A stretch of 64,000 nucleotides of DNA from Hevea brasiliensis (GCF_030052815.1 NC_079498.1:88384444-88448443); one strand, 5' to 3'; counted from the first letter of the stretch, positions 1-11,880 are shown. Translations and numbers: made by a program. Notes: a model not told the origin generated them from the letters alone.

Positions 1-1202
1 GCTCAAACAAGGTCAAACACACCATTTGACTAATTCTCCAAGTTTTGTCTCACAAACCCTGGGTGCCAAAACCCTGACTCACTTGATTTGTTACATTTGA
101 TTAGTTCCAAACATACCAACACCATTTCTCAACTCATTCAAGCTTACATACACTTTTAATTCATTCAAAACACATCATATTCTCATACAACTATGGCTGG
201 CTGAAATTCACATATAGTCCTCCCAAGTTGTTTTCATTTCATTTTAAGTTAATTTCTAGGTTATTCATACCACAAACACAACTAATAAACTAAATTTTCA
301 ATTAAAAGAACTAACCTCACTTTGATGTTCAATCTTCAATTTTCTTCTTCTTTTCTTCCTTTCTTTTTTTTATCAATATTTTTCTCAAGTGAGGTTAACA
401 AGGTTTTATGAGGTAATTGTGGGGGGCTTAAGGTTTAGTGGGGTAAAATCAAGCTTTACCCAAGCTTTAATGGAGGTTTTAAAAATGGAGAGGGAGAGAG
501 AAGGGTGAAGGTTCATGGCAAAGAAGAAGAGTGTGGTTTATTTTCTTTTTTCTTTTCTTTTATGTGTCTAATTATCTTAAATTTTGACTTAGTCAACTTT
601 AATTAAATAAATTGCATTTTTGATATTATGTATGATGTCATTTGGATGATGTCATAATTCACATTTCATTTTCTTTTCTTTTTTCTTTATTTTTTCATTA
701 GTTCTTTAATTTAATTCTTGATCCCAAAATTTTTTTTTCTCCAATTTTATTTGACAGTCAGATTAAGAGTCAGGTCTAGGGGTCAATTGACCAAATTGCC
801 CCTCGCCGGTTCGACTCGGTTTGTAAATAATTCAATATTTCTTCCGGATCCCTGACCTAATTATTTGACCGGCTTAATAATTCTTTTTCGTGATTTTCTC
901 TTTTTTCACTATGTTCGCAATAGTCCTAAGGACCGCGGCGTCACATTTTACAGTTCGAAATTTGAGTTTAAATAGACCTCGTAGTCGTTCCCGAGAAGGT
1001 CACCCATCGCTGTGACTCTCGGCTCATTTAACTTCTTATGTTCTATTTTTCTTATTTATACTTAACTAATTGAGAATTACTAATTTGTGTTCAAGGCTTA
1101 TCTAAGTGTCTTGGACGTGATTCTAATCCCCTTAATTATCCGAACCGACACGAGTCACCGAAATAATGAAATATACCAAGCTATGCAAATAGGGGTGTTA
1201 CA
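1..1202 (-). mobile_element. Long-LTR Ty3/gypsy LTR, partial (copy A)
   Basis: This is the terminal part of a long LTR whose other end lies left of the window. It ends at 1202 with GGTGTTACA, the same terminus as the complete copies at 3983-7293 and 44976-48575. Orientation is minus relative to the PBS-bearing copy at 29846-33107. It shares with the other copies a CT-rich/GA-rich belt near 340-500, the block before 1035 resembling 5S rRNA, and the terminal block with 'accgacacgagtcaccg'. No coding sequence is seen. The abrupt change at 1203 into the middle of another LTR copy indicates that copy A was inserted into copy B. Confidence 0.8.
988..1034 (-). promoter_or_regulatory. 5S rRNA-like block in LTR copy A
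   Basis: Read on the minus strand, this block contains in order GAAGTTAA, GAGAGT, GATGGGTGACCT and CGGGAA. Plant 5S rRNA has GTTAAGCG (box A), GAGAGT, GATGGGTGACCT (box C) and GGGAAG in the same order. The box A to box C spacing is about 7 nt shorter than in 5S rRNA. Resemblance is seen directly; a polymerase III role is inference. Confidence 0.5.
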
Positions 1203-3114
1203 TGTTGGCATTGCCAATACCATTATAAAACTTAGTGTTGGTTATTTTAAAATTTTCAGATTTCAAGCACTAAGTTTACTGTTGCACTGGTCATTTGTAC
1301 AGTAGGAATTTGATAAAATTCTCTTCATACAAGTTGTTCCTTTATGTGTCTTCTTTAATTTCCTTTTTGAATCACTCCATTTGGAGTTTTTTAGCTCAAG
1401 ATATACTAATTTGAATAAGGCTGGCCGGATTGGTATCTGCCTAGAATTTCTGGGCAGAATCCCATTCTGCCAGATTTAGTAGTTCAACTTTGGCTAACAA
1501 TTTCCTTTGATTAAGTCCAAAATTAGAGTTTGTGTTCTACATGAAAGTTGTTGTAAATTGTCTAAGCTTTTCATTGATATAAATTTCAGGTCAATTGGTC
1601 CTTTCTACACTGAGTTATGACCAAATGAATGAATACTGTTCATTTGGTCATTTTGCCCAGGCAGAATGTATACCACCCGAATTAGGTCAATTTTTAGGGC
1701 TACTTGATTTGGTTTTTTAGGACAAGTTCCTCATCAAAGTTGTTGCATTTTGTATCTAATTTAACCTCCAATTGGCCTTGCACCAATTGGAGTTACCTAG
1801 CTTGAGTTATAAACCCAAGAGTACACTGGACTCATAGGGTCCAGAATGCACACTTAGGGCAGTCCATTTCTTTACCTTACTTAAGGTCACAATTCACTCA
1901 ATTGCCTGTTCAAACTACAACAAATGGTCATTAATTGACCAATTAAACATAAATGAAGTATCAATTCAAACAAACCCTACTTAGCTCAAAACCCTAAATT
2001 CCCAATTTTGAATTCTTGCATTTCTACTCATAAATCAAGTTCTAACCCTGAAACTCATATCAAGGGCAGCCTAAATATCACATTTATTCAAAGGAAACAA
2101 TCAAAACTCTACCCCTCACATGGCTGCCAAAAATTGAAGGACATCAATCATGCACAATTTGTTTAATTTCTCTCAAATTCACACTCAATTTACACTCCCA
2201 ATGATGCATACATAAAATTTTAAAGGGTTAATTGACACTAACCTTGTTGTGTGCCAACCCAAGCTTGACAAACTCCTTTGTTTTCACTTCTTTTTGCTGC
2301 CAAAATCTTGCTCTAGTGGTGATGACCAATTTCTATGAAGGGAAGATGGGGTTTTGAGATGGTTTGGTAGGTGATATGAAGCTTGGGTGAAGTTTTAATG
2401 GTGGAAGAGAGTGAGAAGTGGGTTTCGGCTGAAAGAAGGAAGAGGATGAGCATAATTATTTTTCCATTTTGTCTCAATTTAGTGGTATTTATCATCTTTT
2501 AACTTGCTTGGCAAATTTGCATTGGTTGCAAATTTCAATTTATTCATTTATGACATCACCTTTAAGTCATAAATCTAATTTAATTTCAATTTCTTTTCTC
2601 ATTTCTTTTACTCATTTTTAATTATTTTCACAACAATATTAATTCATATTTTATGTCATAATAATTATTTATTTGACTGGACATGTTGGCAAAAAATCAT
2701 CTCTAAAGAAGAAATGACCAAAATGCCCTCCGTTTGGCTTATTGAGCCAAAATCGTCTGCACCAATCTAAAAATTTTTCTAAGCATTTTCTTAGCATTCT
2801 AATGCCATCGAAACCTCAATGACTCTTCTCTGGAGTTCCAAAAATTATTTCACGAATTTTACCCTGGGTTTAGGGCTTCTAGCTGTGAAGACAGCAATTT
2901 CCCATTAGGTCACCCATTGCTAAGGCACCAGCTCGTTTAACTTGATTGTATTTTATTTTTAAAATTTTTCCTTAATTTTTTTCTTGGCATTATTTGATTT
3001 TTTTATGACTCCTCACTCTAGTCTAAATATTATTCCAGACGTTCTAGTTGTCTGGACCGACACCGATCACCGAAACAGTAGATTGTACGGAATGGCTACA
3101 GTGAGGGTGTTACA
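1203..3114 (-). mobile_element. Long-LTR Ty3/gypsy LTR, partial (copy B)
   Basis: This segment begins in mid-LTR, at the same place as about 5370 within the complete copy, and runs to a proper LTR end GTGTTACA at 3114. It has the same order of landmarks: the degenerate CCAAATGAAC/GTTCATTTGG palindrome near 1620-1655, the paired CCAATTGG motifs near 1770-1800, the GA-rich belt, the 5S-like block and the terminal block. Its left part must lie beyond copy A, outside the window. Confidence 0.8.
2898..2942 (-). promoter_or_regulatory. 5S rRNA-like block in LTR copy B
   Basis: On the minus strand GTTAAACGAGC is followed by AATGGGTGACC and GGGAAA. It sits about 170 bp from the LTR end, as in the other copies. 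Box C has one change from 5S rRNA. Confidence 0.45.
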
Positions 3115-3891
3115 AGTAGAATAAGGATATTGTCTGTTCTCCCCCTTTGCCCCGACAAGTGAAACTCGAAATCTATCCTTATCTATTCCATACTATTTTG
3201 TGAGATCTAACAGATCCCAACTGCTTAAGGTAGAGACAATTTCACTCACCCCTGATGGCGCACCTGACCCGGAAGAATCAACACCAATATTACAAACACG
3301 GATAGCACTAGGCTTAGTCATGTTGGCAGATACCAGATAAGATGGACTGGTAACTTTAACACCTCCCCTAACACCCTGGGCTCGATGGTTGGAGTCAGAA
3401 AAAAGCTCATAGGTGCTTAAATCTTAGCTAAAAATGATCGCTGAAGTCTGAGGAATGGTAGTAGAACCACCCTTTCCACTCACTTTTAAATGAAAAATGT
3501 AGAAAAAGTTAAAGAAATGAGGTTTTACCTTTAAATCAGAGAAGCAGAGGATTCGCCAAAAAAAGAAATTAAAGACCAGTGAAGAGAAAGTAAAGTGCAA
3601 ATGAGGAAAGGAAATGACTTCAATAGTGAAAAGAAGTATAATAAATGAAGCCTCGAGATTCAAATCACTATCATTATATTGCCGAAGCGCCTTTTCACTA
3701 TCTCGAGAAAAAGCTTTAATAGCAGCCCCTTAACCGAAGTGACACAGTAAGAAAAGATGCATTTTACAACTGTCTATAGATAAAAATTTGTCTCAAAACC
3801 TCAAGAGATGAAGATATACTGCACGAGGACATTGGACTAATAGATAGCACACAAACCTAAAAGATTCATAAAGACTAGAGAGGGGCATTAA
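3115..3891. other. Probable retroelement internal remnant, no recognisable protein
   Basis: These 777 bases lie between LTR copy B and a second LTR type. Reading frames on both strands are broken and I recognise no domain. A purine-rich stretch AGAGAGGGG (about 3877-3885) lies just before the sequence that looks like the start of an LTR and could be a polypurine tract. If so, this is the 3' end of a gypsy internal region on the plus strand. Confidence 0.3.
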
Positions 3892-3977
3892 TGATATTAC
3901 TCATCTAAAAATAAAGTCAAATAGTCAACATGGAACAAGTTATCCAATGTGGCATTTAGATAGTCAATAGAGCCTTG
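3892..3977 (+). mobile_element. Start of a different gypsy LTR, interrupted by a solo LTR
   Basis: This is the short 5' part of a second LTR type beginning near TGATATTAC after a possible polypurine tract. It continues after the solo LTR at 7299-7753. Together the two halves would make an LTR of roughly 550 bp. The exact start is uncertain. Confidence 0.35.
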
Positions 3978-3982
3978 GAAGG
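3978..3982. repeat. Target-site duplication GAAGG, left copy
   Basis: GAAGG directly precedes the LTR start TGTGACACC and is repeated at 7294-7298 directly after the LTR end TGTTACA. Confidence 0.85.
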
Positions 3983-6900
3983 TGTGACACCCCTTACCCG
4001 TCTACAGTGTAATCGAGCAAGATATGTCATACAGTGTACCGAAACATCATAACTTATCTCATTGATATTTATCAGTTCTTAATTTATTTATTATAGTTAT
4101 TAAGTGAAATTTATGAAATTGATCTCATTTAGATCATTTATTAAAATTATAAATTAATTTGCGGCTCCGAAAATTTTATAGAAAATCCGGCAGAGTGCCG
4201 GCTAAAAATGAAGAAAACAGTTCTTTGGAACTTGTAGAAATCACTTCCAATAATTGTTCAAATCACAACTCTAATTCTCATATCAATTTACAACAATTTC
4301 TTAATAATTCCTCCTTTTGTCATTCATTCATTTCACATCATCATCATGCTCAAATCATAAATAAATTCTCATATGTTATTTATAATCATAAGTTACAAAT
4401 ACTTACATTAATACAAAATTATATTACATTTGTTTCAAATATACATGATAAAATAAGAGTTTAATTACAAAACTTACAAAAATCACAAAATACAAAATGG
4501 GATCTAGTGTCCTACCAATGCACTGTAGTCTGTGCGGTGACACGAATACTATGCAAAACTGTGAACGGCCTTACCCAGTCTGTGGTCTACTGGGCTCTCT
4601 GTCCAAATCTTCAGTACCTATGCGTTGCAAAAGCGACGTGCTAAGCATAAAGCTTAGTGGTGCCAATAATACAAGAAAATATAATATGCAAATAAAAGAA
4701 AAAATTTCCTAGTTATTGTGTTCATAAGAAATGAATATTTACTAACTTATTATTTAGTCGAAGGCTAATTATATTTTATGATGTTAACTCCTTCATGCAT
4801 TTTGTTAATCGTTTTCTTGATGATTTTGAGCTTCTTAATTTTATTGTAATCATTCTTGATCTTTATCTTGATATTTAATTTCCTTATTTTCTTTAATAAT
4901 CAATTCAATTAAAATTATACTTTTCCATGCCCAAGTTACCTATACAAATTGACCGGACTGGATAAACAGGTAAACTAACACTGGGTACCAGGTACCTCGG
5001 GCCGTCACACCATCGGTTACAATGTGTCTCCCGGTGTGCAAATAGAATGGCTAATAAGCCATAAAAGCAATAAGGCATAAAGCCAAATATAGCATCATAA
5101 TCAGTATAGCCATAGGCTATCATCACAGAATGGCATGGAGCCATACATCATACGCAGTATTGCTATCAAAACCCTATTGGCATGCCAACCTATCCAAACC
5201 AATCACATTAGGCCTACTAGGGCATATTACAAAGTCATTTCTTGAATATTTGTACTTTATATGTAAGGTTACTATTCATTTCATTTGTCAACTAAAATGT
5301 TGACTTTTTCATAGATAATAGGTATATTGGTTCAAATATCACCAACATACCACATTTTGCATTCCAAAGTTATTGGCATTGGTTGCCAATTCCATTTCAA
5401 AGCTTAGTGTTAGTTATTCACAATTTTCAGATTTCAAGCACTAAGTTTACTGTTCCATTGGTCATTTGTACAGTAGGAATTTGGCAAAATTGTCCTCTTG
5501 AAAGTTGTTCCTTATTGTGTCTAGTTACATTTATTTTTTTGAATCACTCCATTTGGAGTTTTGTAACTTAAGTTATGGCCTAAACACCATAACTGGCCGG
5601 ATTGCAATTTTCTAGATTTTTCTGGGCAGAATCAATTCTGTAGGTTTTATACACTGACTACAGGTCAGTTTTTGAATATATTATGATCAAAATTTGGGTT
5701 TGGTTTCTTCATGAAAGTTGTAGGTCTATGTCTCAGCTATTTACTGATAAAATTTTAGGTTAATTGGACATTTCTACACTGAGTTATGACTAAATGAATA
5801 AATACTATTTATTTGGTCATTTTGCTCAGGCAGAATGCAAGTCATCCAGATTATGGCAATTTTTAGGTCAACTTGGTTTGGTTTTCTGGGTAGAGTTTCT
5901 TCACCAAAGTTGTGCCATTATGTGTCTAGTTTCATGTCCAATTAGTCTTGCACCAATTGAACTTATACAAGTCCATTTATAGTTGCCTAAACCTGCTGAA
6001 CTCACAACCAGTCCTGCAGGTCACCAAGGGTAGCATGCCTAAGTTCAACTCCAATATCCTTACTCACTTCAATTCCTCCTTATACACATTCAAATGGTCA
6101 CTGATTGACCATTACAATATTAACATACTATTACATGAGCAAACCCTAATATTGTTCAAGTGTCCACATTTTCAAGGTTCATTCATGCATCACACTTGTA
6201 TTTCACTTACTCTTACATGTTCAAGCACTCATCTCATGCTATAGGCAGCTCATAAACACTTTACTTCAAGTAAATTCATCAAACCCTAACCACCCCTAAG
6301 CTGTCAAAATTGTAGGGGTGAATATACATAAGTTTTATTTTGTTTTTCTTACAATTTCCATTTATCTCATGTTAATAAACATGAATTACACAAGAATGGA
6401 AGGAGATTGGTCACTAATCTTGCTGGAGCTACTCCCAAGCTTGCCAAAACCTTTCTTTTTCCCCTTAAAATTGCTATCCAAGGCTTTCTCTAGTGGTAGG
6501 GACAATTTTTCATGAAGAGAAGTTAGGGTTTAGAGGTGATTTGGTGGGTTGTCTCAAGCTTGCCTTAAGCTTTCATAGAGGAATGGGTTAGGGAGAGGGA
6601 AGATGAGAGAGTCACGGCTGGAAATGGGAAAGGGAAGAAACAGATTGGTTTCTTCAATTTTTCTGTCCATTTTATGCTTTTTAAGTGGTTTATGGACATG
6701 TGTCACAATGTGATTGGGTGGGAGTGCTTTAGTGACATAATGTGATGTCATAATTGACATTTTCTTTCATTTTCTTTTCTTTTCTTCTCTACTCATTTTC
6801 AATTTAATTTTTAGCAATATTTATTTACATTTTATGTCATAATAATTATTTACTTAACTGGACAAGTCGGTCAAAATTCATCTCTGAAGACGAAATGACT

Positions 6901-7293
6901 AAAATGCCTTTCGTTTGGCTTAACAGATTAAAATTGTCTGTACCAATTGAAAATTTTTTCTAAACCTTTTCTTGGCATTCTAATGCCATAGAACCCTCAA
7001 TGACTCTTATCTAGAGTCCAAAAAATTATTTTATGAATTTTCTCCCGAGTTTATAGCTTCTAGTTGCGAAGACCGCAACTTTCCACTTGGTTACCCATCG
7101 CTAGGGCACCGGCTCGTTTAACTTAGTTATATTTTATTTCTAAAATTTTTCCTTAATTTTTCTTATTAATATTTGAGTTAATTATGGTTCCTTACTTTAG
7201 TTTAAATATTTTTCCAGACGTTCTAATTGTCCAGACCGACACTAGTCACCGGAACGGTAGAATGCATGGGATAGATACAGTGAGGGTGTTACA
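3983..7293 (-). mobile_element. Solo LTR of the long-LTR Ty3/gypsy family, complete
   Basis: This 3311-bp LTR runs from TGTGACACCCC to GTGTTACA and is flanked on both sides by GAAGG, with no internal domain. It is therefore a solo LTR left by recombination between the two LTRs of a full element. It lies inverted relative to the PBS-bearing LTR at 29846-33107, which it resembles over its whole length. It contains several short open frames (for example near 4159-4464, 5948-6244) that match no family and are LTR sequence. The copy is slightly diverged from the others, so it is not a very recent insertion. Confidence 0.9.
7080..7124 (-). promoter_or_regulatory. 5S rRNA-like block in solo LTR
   Basis: On the minus strand GTTAAACGAGCC is followed by AGCGATGGGTAACC and GTGGAAAG. 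Beside it is a short hairpin, AGTTGCG-AAGAC-CGCAACT (about 7064-7082). Confidence 0.5.
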
Positions 7294-7298
7294 GAAGG
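7294..7298. repeat. Target-site duplication GAAGG, right copy
   Basis: Matches 3978-3982 and closes the solo LTR. Confidence 0.85.
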
Positions 7299-7753
7299 TC
7301 AAAGACCAACCAAGATAATGTTCAAACCAAACCAAGCAGTATCAAGCCGAACAGAGCATAGTCGGTCTATGACCGAACTAGACAAAAGAAGGTTGTACTT
7401 TCGCTCTACCAACAAGCAGAGCAAAAGCTATACTGAGCAATAATTATGCCGATCATACAGCAAGCTGAATTTCACGGAGACAATCCCAATATATCAACCC
7501 GAGATTATCTCTATAAATGAGGCAATGATTAATTTTCACCTAAAAAACCTATAAATATCAAAGAAGGATCTAAGAATTAGGTACGCATATTCACCATCTG
7601 AAATTAGTTATAACTCTTTTCATTCTTTTACAACTGGTTTACTGATTTGAGCATCGGAGTGATCGGCTAACGGGCCACCCACCTCACCCGTTTTTTGCGT
7701 GTAGATCTACGTGGCATTAAGAATGGGGCCATAAAGCTCACGACAGCATCACA
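7299..7753 (+). mobile_element. Remainder of a gypsy (Tat-like) LTR
   Basis: This sequence ends in CAGCATCACA and contains 'actgatttgagcatcggagt' followed by a CCACCCACC stretch. That combination is typical, as I recall, of the R-U5 part of Tat-type plant gypsy LTRs. A TATA-like 'ctataaatatc' lies at about 7550. It is the continuation of the segment at 3892-3977 across the solo LTR. The family assignment rests on motif memory only. Confidence 0.4.
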
Positions 7754-8513
7754 TACCCTATGCATAATTCGGTTTTAGTTTACCGTATTTCCTTATTAGC
7801 ATGTTATTAAGTTGATTACATGCATATTAGTGTGCATAGAAATAAACTAAACCATTTAAATAAAGGCAAAACAGAAAAGTTATTCAAATATCCTTAACCT
7901 ACGATTAAAGAAGGAGGGAGTAGAAATGAATACAATCCTTAAACAATAAAAGCCCTAAAAATATTTCAAGGTCGAATACCTTTTTTTCTTTAAAAAAAAA
8001 CAATAATAATGTACAAAATATGCTAGTTCAACAAGTTGATGAGAAAAAAATTTAACTTCATGCCTAACCTAAAAATCCTAGTGACGCACATACATAATTC
8101 AGTGACGGGAATGGATCGCTATTAAAACTATAACAATTTTAACAGAGTCCTTATTTCTATGTAAGCTATACACACACAAGCTCCACAATAGATGTGAGAT
8201 CTCAAAGGATTAGCTCCTTGTGCACGCCCACGGCTCAGTTGGATATGGACCTCAACTAAGGGCCACACCAATATCACTTAGCCTCACCTTTTGTTATTCA
8301 CTCTAGGGTATATTTTTTTTATTAGAGATAGAAAGTACATACACAAAGCTCAATAATGAAAATAAATTATTATTAAAATTATGATAATTTTAATAAACTT
8401 TTTATTTTTATATAAATATACATATACATACTGCACAACTAATATAGGATCCGGATGATTTTAGTGCTTCATTTGCTCACTTATCCAGTTCCCTCTCCAA
8501 CTCTAATGCCCAC
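7754..8513. other. Intergenic region upstream of SMT2 with a diverged direct repeat
   Basis: AT-rich non-coding sequence. About 8108-8205 and 8361-8455 are diverged direct repeats (both run from 'attaaaa-tat-a-aattttaa' through 'tatttctat/tattttat' to an 'aatag/atagg...gatc' end). No gene is seen. The distal SMT2 promoter is expected to lie here. Confidence 0.4.
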
Positions 8514-8520
8514 TATAAAC
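8514..8520 (+). promoter_or_regulatory. Candidate TATA box of SMT2
   Basis: TATAAAC lies 143 bp before the SMT2 start codon, which would give a leader of about 110 nt. The leader region is A-rich then C/T-rich, as is common in plant 5' UTRs. Positional evidence only. Confidence 0.4.
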
Positions 8521-8662
8521 GACAAGCGGGTCCCATCAAAAGTCAATCCAACTCCGTTAAAAAATAATTAAAAATTAAATTTCACCCAGACCCCGCTGCA
8601 TAAAAAAAAATAAAAAAAATAAAAACTCAAATCCGCCCTCCCCTTTCGCCTCACGAACTCTC

Positions 8663-9751
8663 ATGGACTCCTTCACTCTCCTCTTCTCTCTCTCTCTACT
8701 CTTCTTCGGTATCTATTGGTTCCTCTGCCTCCTCGGCTCCGCCGAACAGAAAGGCAAGAATGCAGCACAGCTTTCCGGCGGATCTATCTCCGCCGAGAAA
8801 GTCCAGGACAAGTATCGCCAATACTGGTCCTTTTTCCACTCTCCTAAACAAATCGAGACCATCGACAAGGTTCCTGCCTTCGTCGACACCTTCTACAATC
8901 TAGTTACCGATATCTACGAGTGGGGTTGGGGCCAGTCCTTCCATTTCTCTCCTTCCGTTCCTGGGAAATCCCACCGCGACGCCACTCGCCTCCATGAGGA
9001 ATTGGCCGTCGATCAGCTCAATGTCAAGCCCGGTGACAGAGTACTCGACGCCGGTTGCGAAGTCGGTGGTCCCATGCGGGCAATCGCGGCTCATTCTGGG
9101 GCCAGTGTTGTTGGTATCACGATCAATGAGTATCAGGTGGATCGAGCCCGCTCGCACAACAAGAAAGCGGGGTTGGATAAACTGTGCGAGGTTGTTTGTG
9201 GGAATTTCTTGCAAATGCCGTTTAATGATAATAGTTTCGATGGAGCTTACTCTATTGAAGCTACCTGCCACGCTCCAAGGCTTGAAGATGTGTATGCCGA
9301 GATTTATCGGGTTTTGAAGCCCGGTTCTTTTTATGTATCGTACGAATGGGTCACTACAGATTTGTATAAATCGGAGGATCCAACCCATGTGGAGATAATT
9401 CAAGGGATAGAGCGAGGAGATGCACTGCCTGGGTTAAGGAGTTACAGTGACATTGCTGAGATTGCAAAGAAAGTTGGATTTCAGGTGCTGAGGGAGAAGG
9501 ATTTGGCGAAGCCGCCGTCGAGGCCGTGGTGGTCGAGGTTGAAGATGGGAAGGATTGCATATTGGAGGAATCACATTTTGGTTACTGTGCTTGCATGGTT
9601 GGGGATTGCCCCTAAAGGGGTTGTGGATGTTCATGAAATGCTGTATCATACTGCCAATTATTTGACTAAAGGGGGGGAGACTGGAATTTTTACTCCTATG
9701 CATATGATATTGTGCAAGAAACCAGAGTCTACCACTGAGTCTGGGTCGTAG
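8663..9751 (+). CDS. SMT2: 24-methylenesterol C-methyltransferase 2 (SMT2-type sterol methyltransferase)
   Basis: This 362-aa protein matches plant SMT2/SMT3 along its whole length. The family transfers a second methyl from S-adenosylmethionine to 24-methylenelophenol at the ER, steering flux to C-24 ethyl sterols such as sitosterol. Visible features: an N-terminal hydrophobic anchor (about residues 5-24); sterol-site motif YEWGWGQSFHFS (85-96); SAM motif I at 128-136; IEATCHAP (198-205); YEWV (227-230); and a sterol methyltransferase C-terminal domain ending in MHMILCKKPES. The start is the first ATG, gives the MDS... N-terminus shared by SMT2 proteins, and there is no intron, as in Arabidopsis SMT2. 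Oddity: motif I reads LDAGCEVGGP. The family has LDVGCGVGGP or LDAGCGVGGP, so residue 133 is Glu (codon GAA, 9059-9061) where Gly is expected. All else looks intact, so the gene is either functional with an unusual residue, damaged by one base change, or affected by a sequencing error. Confidence 0.95.
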   Translation: MDSFTLLFSLSLLFFGIYWFLCLLGSAEQKGKNAAQLSGGSISAEKVQDKYRQYWSFFHSPKQIETIDKVPAFVDTFYNLVTDIYEWGWGQSFHFSPSVPGKSHRDATRLHEELAVDQLNVKPGDRVLDAGCEVGGPMRAIAAHSGASVVGITINEYQVDRARSHNKKAGLDKLCEVVCGNFLQMPFNDNSFDGAYSIEATCHAPRLEDVYAEIYRVLKPGSFYVSYEWVTTDLYKSEDPTHVEIIQGIERGDALPGLRSYSDIAEIAKKVGFQVLREKDLAKPPSRPWWSRLKMGRIAYWRNHILVTVLAWLGIAPKGVVDVHEMLYHTANYLTKGGETGIFTPMHMILCKKPESTTESGS

Positions 9752-10200
9752 ATTATCCTGATGGTGTTTTGAGTTCGTTTCATGGAGCTTCTGCTTTGGT
9801 TCTCTCTCCCTCTCCTTCTCTCGTTTCATTTTAACTCTCATTGATTGCTTTTTTTTTTTTTTTCCTTAGAAATATTGGTTTCAGACTTTTGGTTTTAGCT
9901 TGGCAATTGGATTGTCTCTAGTTCTGTAGTTCACTTAGTGGAATGTATTGGTTCTTAGTTATTGATTAAGGGAATTGGGTTGAGGAGGGCTATCAAAGAT
10001 TAAGTCTTTGGGATTGTGTCTAATTGTAGTAGAGGAAGGGTAGTGAAGAAAACATGAAATTTTTCCCTCTTAAGTTGAGAGAAGTTCCTCTAATTTATTA
10101 TTTCTTGATCTTGTATAAGCTCTTTCTAATAATCAGTGGAAGAGTGTTTATTATATTATGATTTTGAATCTAAGTTTGGTTGATCTGCTCGAGATATGTG
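9752..10200 (+). other. SMT2 3' untranslated and flanking region
   Basis: After the TAG stop come a CT-rich stretch, a T14-like run near 9849 and T-rich sequence with several AATAA-like motifs near 10090-10135. The poly(A) site cannot be placed exactly. No other gene is seen. Confidence 0.4.
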
Positions 10201-11880
10201 CTATGGCTGCTAAACTTGGTGGTTTTGTTTGGGTTTAAGCTGCAAATGACAATCCCATATAGCATATACTATGTACTGTTTCTCTTAAAATAGTTTTTAA
10301 GATGGTATTGGTTAGACATAGCACGTGATGCAGCTAGTTGTATGAGGTAGTGTTATGTCAGAGTCACTTGTGGTCCTATTGTGCTTTGAAGTACTGAGGC
10401 AACTGGCTTGAACATAGAGAGAGACTGTTACTAAGATGCTATGCAGTTTTTAGTATGAGAATAGCTGGAGTTATTAATTCTTGAATGGTAGGATGTGGAT
10501 TGAACATACAAAGGGTATGTATATTATTACTATTTAAGAAAAGTATTATTTGAATATGTTAATTCAGAGTTATTAAAAATTTTTTGAAAGTTAATTTAAT
10601 ATATTTTAATTACAAAATTCTCAAATAATAATGCTAAATGAATTACCTTGTTATCTTGGCCCCTTTAGATTTGACTATATTTCCTATTATTTGAAAGGTA
10701 TTCATAGGCCCATGTGTAATTTCCATGGGACCTTAGCTATGTTTATTTCACATGGATGTGTATAAATTCCAAAACAATGCACCCATCTTTTTGTTTTATC
10801 TATTTGCCTACACCCTAATTGTCATCCTAAAAGCAGCACTGCTGTTAGGCTTGATAAGAGAAAAAGTTGAATGGGGTTTTGGGACATGTGAAATGTTTGT
10901 TATGTGTTTCAGAATAAAATATTATTTGTGGATGTCAATGTTGAAACTCATGGAGAGGTACATTGCATCCATCCTCATTTATGTTCTTTATCATTATTGA
11001 TGATATTTCATCTTTTCTTTACATTGCTGATGCAGTTGGAACTGTGGATTTTACTAAATCCCAGTTTAAAACTCATTGTATGCTAGCAAGTCCTGTCCAA
11101 AATGAATCTAGCCACATTCCTGTTCTTTGTCATTGCTGATGATATTGATAGGTACAATTTGATATTGATACTGGTATTATGTTTCATAAACTTGAGACCA
11201 TACAAGGAGTTCTTTAAATCCGAATGAGCTGTTGACGCTATGTAATTGAGCAGTTTTGTAAAGCAAGTGGAGTTCTACTTATTGCTGTTAAGTCCATACT
11301 ATTTTTTTCAGCTTTTGTGTTCCACATCAGGTATCAGGTACCCGTGACTGTGTGCTATAAATAATGGCTTTGTTTGTTACACAATCAATTATATTATCAC
11401 TGATGTGCCTGCTTGGTAATAGGATTTTAAAATCCTTGATGAGCACACAAATGGAGCAATATTTAAAACCACAACATGGCTATTTAATCCTAGTAATGCG
11501 TGAACCTTGGCGAACAGAGGTCTTTAACAAGTACATTAGCTGTCCATAACATGGCTGGTTTGGCTATTCCTCCTTGTAAATTTTCTTTTGGTGAGAATTT
11601 TACTTTTGTTGTATGGCATGTGCCTACTTTCCCTCCCCAGGACTCTTGGATCTCACAACTTTTGTCCTCATCATTCCACTCTATATCTCTTTTTCCACCC
11701 AAAACTGAGCTTATAATATAAAAAGATTACTGCTTGTGCGAGTGGGCATATGTTATGCTGATATGTAAATTGATGATAAGATCTGCAGATTATTATTATT
11801 ATTATTACAAGGATCGGAAGCATATGTTCCTGCTGGCACATTGAATACGCATTGGCTCATGGAAAAATATCAGATAGCAT
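10201..11880. other. Intergenic, no gene recognised
   Basis: Short open frames (10752-11000, 11364-11549, 11500-11721) match no family known to me and have no supporting context. A short (TTA)n run lies at about 11789-11806. A spliced gene cannot be excluded by eye, but nothing supports one. Confidence 0.4.

Noticed and set aside
988..1034. A true 5S rRNA gene or pseudogene
   Set aside because: Only three short blocks match and the spacing is shortened; the rest of 5S rRNA is absent.
4159..6515. Several open frames of 60-101 codons
   Set aside because: They lie wholly inside the solo LTR, recur in broken form in the other LTR copies and match no protein family.
8900..9403. 167-aa open frame on the minus strand inside SMT2 (also 9434-9841 minus, 8994-9317 plus)
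   Set aside because: They overlap the strongly conserved SMT2 frame, show no domain and are shadows of its codon pattern.
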